DNA from: Pyxicephalus adspersus
Taxonomy: Eukaryota; Chordata; Amphibia; Anura; Pyxicephalidae
Assembly (NCBI RefSeq): GCF_032062135.1
Contig: NC_092863.1
Location: 20,183,754-20,247,753, forward strand
Length of the DNA stretch: 64,000 nucleotides
Direction: 5' to 3'
Positions 35,101 through 48,100 of the stretch are shown in pieces; within the stretch, counting starts at the first letter, position 1; every line of letters starts with the position of its first letter. The translations under genes were made by a program, and so were the position numbers. The notes beneath the pieces were generated by a model, which worked only from the letters and a program-made list of their open reading frames with translations, was not told the DNA's origin and ran no database searches.

Positions 35101-38100
35101 TATTATGAACCACCAAATAAAATGTTCTTGTTAGGAGGTGCCCTGTGGATTTACGATCCCAGGCAATGCCTCACCGCAGTAGGGCGTGCACAGCCTATTC
35201 CCTCTGGCAGTTGCGCTCACGGTAGCACTGGGGTTTCAGAATCAGTGCCCCGAGGGTTGCTGCATCCCTGTAGCTGTGATTTTTCCCTCGGCATCCTCTG
35301 CACTGAGGCTGCACAGCTGAAGAGAATTGGAGCTATGTGAATTGGAGAATTGGAGTGGTTCCTGTTATTCCCATGCTGTCATTGGCTGCTGGGGCTTTAT
35401 AGCCTCTCCCAGTCAGATGTGCCTGTTATAGCGTCTGCTGGGCCTACCTGTGTTGGATTGATTTTTGAGTATTCTCGGTTACTGACCTGAGCCTATTACT
35501 GACGATCCTTTAAATTCTGCCTGGACCGACCTCTGCTTGTGACCCCGACTCTGTCTGTGCCTTTCCCCATGTACATTGTTGGATGGACTGATTTCCTGTG
35601 TTTTTGACCTTGTTTTTGGATTTCCCGACATTCTGTACTCTGTATTTGTGGGTGCCGCATTGGCTGCCAGCCTATCACCAGAAACCATTCCTTGGGCACC
35701 AAGTCCTGGGGGCAACCGAGTGCTGCGAGACCCAACCAGTCTCTGGTTGGTGTCTGGGGAATACTGGTATTGACCCGGGCCTAAAATTGACATTTGTAGA
35801 ATTATAGTTTTGATTCTGGTTACTACATCCTACTACAGTCATTTTCCACTTGGAAGACACATTGATTACCAAGGTCTATGCATGGCTGTTACTTCTCATC
35901 AGCACATCCCAGCATCTCCTGATCTTGGGTGCTCATGGATGTCAACATATTCAAACTATGCTGTGTGAATCAGATTTGAACTACTTTGTTTAAACCTAGG
36001 GGACACCACTTAGAGGATAAGGGTCTGCAAATGTTCTTTTAATCGTCAGTCTCAAGAATTTTCAAGTTGTAAATGTTTTTTTAACATAGTAATCAAACAT
36101 ACCAATGTTATCTTCCGCAGGATTTTCATTTGTATTCCAACTACTACGGTAGCACATGAGCAGTCTATGCTACATTCAAGCCATGCCTTTAGTGATAAAA
36201 GCTGCCAACTTTAATCAAACTTTCCAATCTACAAATGTCTGGTGTCATAGCTTGACACATGTGCAGTACCATGGCACTGCAGATCTAGGATGTTAGGAAG
36301 TGTGGTATAGTGTTATACTAACAAAGCAAGTGTTCAAGGAAAACAAAACTTTTCTTAAAAAATAAAATTCTATAAATTATGTGTATCATTGCTACACATT
36401 TCAGTGTAGATTGCCCCATCCAAAACACATAAAGTGATGACAATGGCATAAAACTGTATGATTGATCAGGGTTCTCTCCAGCACCACATGGCACTTTTCA
36501 GTAACTACTGAAAAGTTGGGTCACAATGCAGGGCTTCCACCCGCCTACAGATTCTTCCCACCCAACTTAAAAAAAACTCTGCTGATAATTTTGATTGATG
36601 ATAAAGCAAAAACAAAGAGGAAAAAAGTAGTAAATCCATCTATCTGGTTCACATTGCAACTGGTGCAATAATGTATGTTAAAACCAGCATTTTAAAGTGG
36701 GAATTTGGCATCAAGCAGGGTTTTTTTTTGGCAGAAAGGGACAGGTGATGTATTTTTACCTGCCTGATTGCCATCCACCTTAAATACTCAGCCCATCCGC
36801 AGCGCCTGCGATGAAACAGTGAGTATCCATTGGATTTAGATCCACTTTAATGCATGTTACCTCTTGCAAAATATCATTTTGTATATGTGTGTATTGCAAT
36901 TTATTTTCAGTTAAAATGTGCTGTAGCGTACAAACATGACCATGCTCTGTGCATTATGATGCAAAAATAGTTTTAGGGTATTGAGAAAGACTGTGGCCCT
37001 TTTAAAATGAATAGACCGCACTGATGCAACTGTTGCATGTCTGCATTCAGTCCATTGATAAATCAGCCCATGCAACAAACTCTATTGGACAATACCCCTA
37101 ACACGCTGAATTATTCTATCTACCTATGAGAAATGTGATACTTTCTGATTTTAGATAAGTAAAAAGTGACAGCCATTCATTATGAATCCCCCACTGGTTA
37201 CTGCTAAACCTATGCCTGGAAGTAAAATAAGGTGAAGTATCTCAGCAGGGACTGTACATTGCAGACAGGCCTGGCTGTCTTTTCATCCACCGTGCGTAGG
37301 CCCGAGCCCAGAAGGCTGTTGCTAGGTTACCCATCCACAGACATGCAGGAAATGTCTGTTTGAAGCAGCTGCATTAAGCCCCCTCTTGCCTTGTCCTCAA
37401 TGCCTGGAGGGGCTTTTACTCCCAGAGAGGGTGTGGGAAGGTTGTGGATCCCAGTGGGAGACAGAAAGACAGGTCACAAGTCATTTACTAATCCCATGCC
37501 TGTATTGTTTCCCTCCTAAAATATGCTATAATCTGATTTAATAATATTGTCCCATTATTTGTTTCAATTCCGCCCATTTAAAATTGATTTGGTGGGTAAC
37601 TATATCCCCGAAGTTCATTTACCTAACAGGATTCATTTAGTTTAATCGTTAGATTCCAATACTTTGTTTTTGCAGCTATTCATCCATTTTGTTTCTTTAG
37701 CTGTGTTTCCTAATATCTCCATTGTTACATACAACGTGAAGAACAATCACAATTTAAAGTCGACCTGTTTAAATCGTATTTCACTTGAATGAGAGCATAA
37801 AATAATGTGACCATTTTTAAACAAAGAAGCATCAATTTTGATCAATGAATAAAAATTCTGCTTTGAACTTTTTCTTTTACTTATAACCTTGGCAAAAATA
37901 ACATGGTCTCTGACTTACCATGTGTATTGTAGGTATTATCAGTAAATTTTCGAGAAAGAAGTAGTCCTGCCTATGCTAATTATTCTTACCCTTATTACAG
38001 CAATACACAAAAACAAGGGTTTAAAGCAGTGTTTGCCAACCTTATCTGGACCTTCGGACCACTAAACTTACAGCTCTGGACAGCGCATGCACGGAAGGAG

Positions 38101-41100
38101 AAGAACCTTCCCCCCCATAGTGACGTCATGATGCCAGAACCTGCCCACTCTCCCATCGTAGGTCTGAGCCTGCGTTGGGTGTCTAGAGACACAACCCGGC
38201 CTGAGGCTGCGATCGGTACGAGGGTCCTTCTTTTGACTTCGCTGGGGGGGTGCACCAGCCGGAGCCTCTGACCACTGGTTGGCGACTGCTGGTTTAAAGA
38301 GCAAAAAGACTATTTCTTTAGTTCTTACCCTTAAACCACTTCTCTGTTTTACAAACCTTTGCTGCACTCCCTAACTACTCCATTGTTCTCTTAGATTCAC
38401 TACAAAAATACCCGAAGGTTCTTGGTATATTGCAGCAGTCGCCAACCTTTCGGACCACACAGACCACTAAATTCATAATTTTAAATCCTGCGGACCAATA
38501 TTATGAATTTTTTTAAAAAGATAAATACATTTGTAAAATAATGATCTTCCTAATGGTGCTGACAAGGACTGTGGTGGCTCCGATTCATTGATCAGCTCAC
38601 GGTTAAGTGAAGTATTACTATTGTTACTATTATCATTAGTTGCATTATCTTTGTTATTACTAAAGAAATGCAAAATATTCATTTGCTTTTTCTCACTAAT
38701 TATGGGTTCATTTCATTCAAATTCCAGGGCCAAACAAGAAATTATAGTTATCAAAGTCAAACTATTGAATGCCATTAAATATAACAGTTAAAGAAAATAT
38801 GCAGATAAGGTCATACTTACCTAAAAGAGCATCTGAGAAATAAATAAAATAAAACAATCGGATGAGATCGTTATTTGTGGAGCGGGGTGACTGTTGTATT
38901 GGCGGAAACAATACTGAAGCATACGGCTCGAACGGTTGCCTCAAGCAACTTAAGATTACACTGACGTCATGCTGCGCCTCCCTTGTTTTTCCGTCTCTAG
39001 TACAGTTCGTGAATTTTGTGCAATATTAGGGCAAACATTGTCATACAGAATATAAGAATATTATTAGAATAATATTTTTTTATTATTATTAAAACATAAA
39101 CTTTGCAAATGTCCAAATTTTTTTCTGTGGACCGCAGACCACTGGTTAGCGACCTCTGGTATAAGGAAGATATGACTTTCTCTCATTAGCGCTCAAACCA
39201 GCATCCCATTTCAAAAGCTGGTTAAATCATTACATTATTGCAAAAATAATTGCCAAAGTGCACGAACCTGTAGCAACCAAAAAAAAAATTACAACTGAGT
39301 TCTACATTTGTATTGCTGTTGACCTTTGCACTTTGCCATTTTAAAATCAGGTTGTCACCCTTATTGCATGTTGCCAATATAGACTGAGCATAGTAAAGTT
39401 TAGCAACACAATGATGTCACCTGACCTTTTGCCGCTGCAGATCGGGGGTGTGGACAATACTTGTTTACTACTGTTGGCCAGTGCTGTATGTGTGTGGCAA
39501 CGGTCCTGGCATCAGTTCTGCACACATACATTTGTTTCCTTACAAAGGGGAGCAAATGTCACCTCCTAAGGAGTTGGCGAGTGGCCGCACCCTCCAAACC
39601 AGTTTTGCCTGTCTGTAAAGTGACAGATTAATATTCAAGCTCACATTTAATAAGAATGAGCTCAACAGTCATTTCCTGGTGTTTCAGAATGCTTCTTTGC
39701 AAACTTATAAATAAAAAAAAAAACTGTGCTTTTGTTTTTCAGTGAAAGTGCACTGACGATCGCTTCTGTTGCTCTGCGCATACTCATTAATAGAAATGTG
39801 GAGTTATATTTTTTAAGCAATCTTATCTTTAATTTATAGTATAGGGTTTAGAAATAAAGATGATGATTGCATGCAGAGAGCGAGAACAAGGATTTACTAA
39901 TCTCTCACTACTAGAAGATTTAAAGCTGAACTGCACATACCTTTTGCATAAAGCAGATGTGTGGGAGGGGTCCAACATGACCTCCTGCTATAGGCTGCTT
40001 GCAGAAAAGTATTTGGAAGGGTTGGTATAAGACCAGACACCAAGGGAGAAGGCATTAGTAAATGGTCTCTACTACTGTTAGATTCTGGTTTAACTGGTGA
40101 AGTCATTAGGTGCTGGGACTGCAAGACATTTAAAGTCATGCAAACCATATTGTTCCTAATTCACTTCAACAAATATATTGTTCACATGTCATAATCCATC
40201 TCTACTCCATATTGGGATGGAGGATTAATGATACTAGACATCATTTACCCCGAAAGAGGAGCATTGACCTCCAGTGGATATATAGTGTGGGTTTTAATTT
40301 GGAATACCTACCGGTATATCCTTTTAGCTGGGATTCTTTCATGTTGAATCTAATTTTAAAAAAGGAAAGTGAGGCTGATTAGGGAAGCATTCAGTAGATT
40401 ATAAATATAGATGACCTCACTGGAGTCACTGGAGCTTTAGATAGATAGAGGCCTTTGTTAGTTTGAGTTCTATTTAACTACAACTATTTAACTACAACCA
40501 ATTTGTGACAAGTTAAGCAACTTTATTTGAGCACATTGAGCTGTTGCCTATAGAAGCCAATCAATATCCACACTTTTGCATTAGTTTTCCTTGCTTAGGA
40601 ATTAAAAACTTCCTTTTATTACCTCTTGTTATGGGGATTCCACCTGCTCCTTGTATGTGTCACTATGACAATAAGGCCCATTTCAGACTTGTTGTTGCAG
40701 ACTTCAGCTTGTAATGCAGGCTGGACTACACTTTCAACTGAATGAGAACGTTAGTCATTTTGTGCTTTCCTTTGCATGCCATTTTGGTTATGTTTCGATG
40801 CAGTTCCGGGTAGCGTACCTTCTTGCTTCTGGCCTTCCTTCTTTGGGGGAAGAAAGAACTGCTTTGCATTCTTAAGGCCAGTGTGTGTAATAGCGGTCCA
40901 TTTGCTATGCACCTGAGAACAGTTTACCATGTGGTTGCATCCACAATTGTGAAAGGGGCCCAAATTACTAGATTATAAGGGTAAAGTTTCTTTTTGAGGA
41001 CCCAGGCATCAGTTTTATTTGAATAAAAAATGCTCTTAAATTTAATGTTACATAGATTGCATGCATGCACACTTGCAAAAAAAAAATGTATTGTGTCTTT

Positions 41101-42127
41101 TTCAGTAGGTTTCTCAGCTGCTGTGCTGGCATAACATCAGAAGGTAGCTTCTCTATGACCTTTTGGCTTTAGCTCCGCTGGCTGCGTAGCCCAAAGTTTA
41201 TAGGCTTTTGGAACTTTCATCTAAGTATTTTTTTTATGCTTCTACATTTCCATAAAGAACAAAGACTACAACTGCATAGAGCAGTATGATCCCTTAACCT
41301 GGACCTTAACAGAAATAAAACCTTGTTATAAGCAAATGTTATAAGCCTTTACTACTCCAAATCACATGAAAAGTATGGCTAGTGTTAGCTAATTCACACA
41401 GATTCAAAATGGTAAACTCTCTCTAACACAATGCAGTGATTCCCCATGCTTTCCTGTTTATAAATAACCCACACTGAGTAACTAGAGATAACGAGGAGGT
41501 GATGCAGGGTAAAAGATTCTTGTTTTGCAGTGTACCATTTATGCATTTGTTGACTCAAAAGTGGAAAAAGCAGTTTGGTTAAAAATTGAAAGAACCTTAG
41601 GCATGATGAATAGGAGGCATGAACTGAAACAGTCACTGCTGAGAACTGATCATTTCACAATGGAGCTGATGTTATGAAAAGTGTGAACAGTGGAGGCGTA
41701 GATTCCAAATGTCCTTCATATCTTTCACATGGCGCAGAAAGTTTGAAGATATGGTATAGTTACATTTATTGTGTATCTACACTCAACATTTTTGTGTTTT
41801 GAATAGAGCAGAGAAATACCCCTGTCAGCAGCAATTAGTGGCTCCATTCAAAACTCTCTAATAGCACCTTATACTCTCTAATAGTAACACAGACTTTTTT
41901 TTTTAAGTTGGGGAATGCAAGAACCCTTGTCAGCTTTGTATTGTCTGGCAAGAGGTTGTCTCATCAGAACCGGGCCCCAATACATCAGTAAACATGTACA
42001 TGTCTGTTATACTGTATGCGAAACTGCAGCACACGGCAGAATGCATCTCATGCGTGTGCTGCATTGCTGTTATTTCTGTATTGATTGTACAGCGATGCGT
42101 GATATGTTGGCGCTATATAAATCATGT

Positions 42128-42163
<36 letters not shown>

Positions 42164-45100
42164 GGGGCCCCAAACGAACCTTCCCCATTGCACTTGGCTT
42201 CACTACATGACAACACATTTTTAAAGCTCTGCTCCCATAATATTACAGGTCTGATTTATGGTCATTCAAATAAATTGCCTTATGCAGTTAAAGGGAAAGC
42301 ATATGGAAACACACATGCGCGGCAGCAGTGTTTGCAAACAATGCCTTAGTGTACGAAAAACATTTGAATTCAGCCTAAGATGAGAAATACATTTGGATGA
42401 ATATGATGTAAATATGCACAATTACATCTTTTTAAAAAGAAAAGTATCTCCCTTTGCAAACCTGGCAACTATTATATTTGTATATTATGTTACAGTTTAT
42501 GTCTTAGGGTTTTTAGATATTTAGGTCATGGTATAACTAGTAGTAGTCATATTCACGCTGACATGTTGTCACAGAACACACAAAGCTTAATGTAAATACC
42601 AACTACATGTTTTTGCCATACTAATATACAGGCCATATACACAGAGACATCTAGTGGCTGAATTGATATCTGCATGCATCCTGCAAGTAAGCCTGTGTAT
42701 TTAAACTTCTTTAATCCCCAAAGCGACACAATTTCTAATATTTTGGATTACGCTTACTGAGGTTTTTGTTCCCCGGGTTTATCTGCTTTAGTGTGCTTTT
42801 GCATTACCTGGAATGCAAACTCTCTGGAATGGTCTTCCTCGTTCTTTTCGGCTTGTTCCTACTTTCTGCTCATTTAAAAGAGCGCTTAAACCCCATTTTT
42901 AAAACTTGCCTACCCGTCTTTTGTCTTTTTAAACCGTCACTACTTCCCACCACTACATATCTCCCATCCTATTGTGTGTGAAATTCCCCCACCTACTAGA
43001 TTGTAAGCTCTTCGGGGCAGGGTCCTCTCCCCCTATATCACTGTCTGTATTAGTCTGTTCTTGCAATCCCTATTTAATATACAGTGCTGCGTAATATGTT
43101 GGCGCTATATAAATCCTGTTTAATAATATTAATATTAATAATAATAATACCTTCCTGGAGTTTGTATGTTCCCCCCAAGTTTGCATGGGTGCCCTTTACT
43201 TCCTGTTTCCTCCCACATCCAAAATTAGACTGCTGTGTAATAGGTCAGTGCTAAATAAAAACATCATAATAATAATAATAATAATACACATGATTATCTT
43301 TGTATTTGTTCAAAGCTTTGGGTTTTAAAAGGTCAAAAGTTTTTTTTATCACTGCTATTCTTTTACATTTCCTATTTATAAAGATAGTTTCAAAAGTTGT
43401 ATTCAGTAAGTTAATTTAGCCAGTTTCTTTTACAGTGTTTTACTGGAATGCATAAAAAGCTGAACCTGAGAAATGGGCATGGATAGCACGTTTGCTCAGA
43501 GGTTGGGAATCTGGCCTTTGCAGCGCTGGCTCCCAGGTTTGAATCTTGGCAAAGACAATATCTGCATGGAGTTTGCAGGTTCACCCAGTGTTTGCATGGG
43601 TTTCCTCCCACATCCCAAAAAAAAAATTGCAGTTTGGGTAATTGGATTTCCCCAAAAAATTGCCCTTCGACTGTGTTAATGACATATGGACTTTGTAAGG
43701 TGCTGCATAATATTTTGGCGCTATAAATACTATGTAATAATATTAAGGGATACAAACAATCAAGGTGTGAATCGTATTAGGGCTTTAGCAGGGGGTGAAT
43801 ACCATCATGTATTGTCATCAAATATTTTTTTCTTAAAGTTAAACTCATCAACAGTATTTCATTGGGTAACTCTGGCTTTTGGGTATCATTCAAGCACCTG
43901 AACCACACCAGTTGACTTATTTTAAAAATGATTTAAAGCAGAACCTAACCTACTGATAGAAATGTTTTCTAAAAGTGCTACATTGAGTTCATGGCCTGTC
44001 ACAGATGTCAGTTTGCTTCAGTCAGGTCTCAAGTACATATTCTAGTCCTGAGCTTGCCAGTAAGCCCCACTTTTAAGCTGCATACACACGTCCAATAATT
44101 ATCGTTAGAACGACAGACGAACAACCGATTGGCCAAAAATCGTTCCAAGAAAAAGTGACCAACGAATGAGGATTGTCGTTGGAAATTAAAGACCACCATG
44201 GCGGATCTGATTGGCCGACGATCGTTCACTATCTATCGTGTGTACAGTCGTTCAGTGATCATGCATGTTTCTGCGATACACTTTCTCTTTTACATGTCAC
44301 TCCCTGCAGTGTTCAAACGATTGTATCTAGCGTGTGGACACTGTTGGTGGATTATATTTGAATGATCGTATTGTTACAGCATCTGAAGAATTGTGCACGA
44401 TATTATTGTTCAAGTATAATCGTGCATAATCGTTGATCGGTCGTAATCGTTAGTTTTCTAACAATAATTATTGCAAGTGTGTACCTAGCTTTACTGACCT
44501 ACTTTTAGGTTTCTTCACTTCATTTGTGTATCAGTAAGTAGATGAGTTATAATTCCAGATTTGATTAAAGTAGTTTTTATGTGACTTATTATTTATATTT
44601 TGGTGACTTTAATTAATAAAGACATTTGTACAGTAGTCATCACTGTCAACAAATCTTCAATTTCTAATCACTCTTCCTCTCTCCTATCATTGGAAGATTA
44701 TGTAAACTGACATTTTTTGACCTGGTTAAAAAAATACAGCTTGTCTGGTTGATCTGGTGATCCTCTGCCTTATATATTTTTTGAATTGCCAGAATGAGAA
44801 TGCCCCTAAGGTACTTGGTGTAATGCAAAACACAGCTATCTGCATGCTTATTTCAGGTTGGTTACTGAAACTACTTAAGCCAAAATATCAGCTTTGCATC
44901 CATGCAATAGGCATTCTTTAAAATGAATTCAGCAATGGCATGATCTTATTGACATAGATTTACTAATCTTTTTACAACTGAGGATGAATGCAGGCTGCTT
45001 ATGGCTCATATAATGAACCTGTTTGGGTAGTGGAGGAAAGTACAAGGGTCACTTTAAAGGTGTATTATCTCCGCCTCAGAATAATATTGTAATTTGGCAC

Positions 45101-48100
45101 TGCTGATGTGTGTTGATTTATGTGAACTTTGAACTGTGAGTCCCCCTTTTTTTTTTTAATTCACAAGAAGTCCTATTTAGACAGAATATAACATTTCTAT
45201 GTGTTGCTGCTTGGTTCTAACATTCTTCTTCCCTTCTGCCTCATGTTTGCTGTTGATGCAGCACTATAAAATCTGTTTGCGATCATTTTAATTTTTGGCA
45301 AAGATAGAAGTCCTTCAGGTTTGTGTAGTTAAGGGTCCCAGATCCCTGGAGAAACATAATGCTGGTGACTTGGCAGTAATACAGGAAGCCAGGGGGAAGT
45401 TGTTGGGGATTCAGCAATGAACAGATGTCATTTAGGTCACTGAAGATATTTCCTGGAGAAAGCCAGTATTTCCTGACACAGTGCTGGACACACTTTAATG
45501 TTTTGGAAGCAGCAAGATTTTTTAACCCCTTCCTGAAATATTTGTCATTATCTTTTGCAACTTAATCAAGCATAGTTTACTTTTGTTAAGAGAAAAATCA
45601 TTTTTATTTCATTATATCAAGCACTTATATTGCACAAATGGATGAAAGAAAATAGGTGCTCAGGCTTTGCTGCTGTTTTCTTGAAACTCCAATAAACAAG
45701 TTTCAAAAGAATGAAAGAAATCTGTTTTTTTTTGGCAATGATCATGTATATTAATGTACAAGAAGTTCATACACTTAACTTCAGATAATAGTAAATACAA
45801 AGTTCCAATGGTATGATAAGGGAACTTCTGCCTCTTCTATGATATATTCTGTTTAATCACCAACTTTTAACATTCTCAACTATCCACTGAAGAAGCCTTA
45901 AGGCGAAACGTGCTGGAAAAAATTGACCCCTTTGTGACCATTTTGTTTGTAACTGATTTAGGGATCAATCTTTGTATAGATAATTGGTCATTTTCCCTAT
46001 GAATGCCTAATAGGGATGACCTTTAGCACCATTCCTTGTATTTACTATTATCCAAAGTTAAGTGTATGAACTTTTTGTACAATAGTGATCATTTCAATCT
46101 TTTGAAACTATTGTTTAATAGATTACTCATTTGAGGCAGCAACATTTAAGAAGTAAGAGGATGTTGGTTTACCCTTGCCTTTTTTAACTCTTGAAAATCC
46201 ATTAATAACCGACAATCACCAGTACTTCCTGACTGCTATGTAAAAGGCCTGCGATGTTTGGGCTATGTAAACATATGTGCAATAATTATTGTTGGAAAGG
46301 TTCTTTCACGATCCTTTCCAACCACTAACGACTCCACGATGCATGAACGAGTGCTGTACATACAGCCGGGGGACGGCGGAGCGGCACCCCGCTGCTTTCT
46401 CTTCCTTCACTTCCATTATGATCGTTCGTCTATCGTCCGTGGATCCGTCAGCACAGTTGTTCGGAAGATTGAGCGCTATACACACGCCAAATTCTAATCC
46501 GATATCGGCCCTGAGCTGATTAATGGACGAGAACAATTGCACGTGTGTACCTAGCCTTAGTCCCTTATTGAAAATAAGTAGTAGTTATATTAATAATAAA
46601 GAGTTCCTGGTCAAGATAAGCAAATGATCAAGAAATAGCGTTTTTTTTTTTTTTTGAGAAGGGGGGAGGTTGGTAAAAGGTTGTATCATATTTGAATACA
46701 AGTGTATTTTGATTTGTATTTAATTTAGTTCTGATTTTTCCATTCTGCATCCAATGGCACAACATCATCATTTACCTTGTGTTGTATTTTTATTTACTAT
46801 ATTGGTTTTCTTTAGTGGGCAAACATTCAAACTGTAGCAATGCTGTCTAAGTGTACCAGCAGATTAACTTCAAAACTGTGCTCCCTAATCCTGATGGATG
46901 AAGTTAGTGCCTGCTATTACTTTTATTAGCCGTAAAGCTCCTACTGTGGGCCTTTTGATCTCGGTTCTACTTTTTTACGTAGTACATTGTTTAACTATCT
47001 ACCCGTCACCCACCTGAACATTGAAAGCAACTCGGTAACCTAAAAGGGTACTGTCATGTGCAAAAGAGCCAATTTTGACCTTTCCATGAAAATATAGTAC
47101 TAGTTTATTACAATGGCCGTCAATCATAATGGCTTACAGCTGTGAGAAGTGAGTGTGTAAGCAGGGGAAAACTTCAGCACTGAGGGAGATGACAACACTT
47201 CAGGCAGCTGATTTGACTTTCCAGAAGTGAAACATGAGTACCCAAAAAGTTATATACCGGTACATAGTATACTTACTGTGTTTCCTACAGGCCATTGCTT
47301 ATCCACCAATCTCTGTTCCAGCTGATTTTTCTTCCTGCTGAGTGTAATGTTAACCCTATCCCAATCATTTAATGGTTATTGGCTGGTAAATATCCTTAAT
47401 AAAGTTTCAAAAAGTTGAATGCATTGGAAACTTCGCTAATTCTGGTGTGCTACCATGTTATAACACAGGGTCTTATATTAATTTTACCTCTGAAAATAGC
47501 AATAGGCCTATTTTCAGGGGATGTCTTATTTTTCTTATGTACAAAAATCTGTATTTATTCATGTACAAAAATGAGACAGGGATGGCAACAAAAACAATGA
47601 CAGTTACTAGGGGCGTAACTACCTTAGAAATCGCGGAGCCTTCCAGCAAAACTTTTAATTGCCCCCCCAGAAAAAAAATGGTGCCCCCACACAATATAGT
47701 ATCCCCCATTTGCACCTCCACATATTACAGTATGTGGGGAATGCATTCCCATAGTGCCCTCACAAACCGTATATAGTGCCCCCAGACTATATAGAACATG
47801 CCCACATATGTGAACACACATACATATATTACAACATTTGGTTAAAAAAAAAAGTACTCGCTACTACTGATACCATACTCCGATCCCACGGTCTGCGTCA
47901 CGGCTGCTTCCATCCTCTTTTTTTGGTATCCCTATGCCACCTGGTACCACGTGACCTGCACAAAGAAGCTGCAGATAGGGCTTATTTTCGGGGTAGGACA
48001 TACATTTCCCCCTTGCATGATTAGCATGCTAGGGTTTATTTTCAGGGTAGGTCTTATTTTCAGGGAAACACGGTATATTACAAAGAAATTTAAATAATGT

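Noticed and set aside
41915..42349. A 144-codon frame with an isoleucine run
   Set aside because: It reads through an (AAT)n microsatellite at the end of a SINE/LINE tail.
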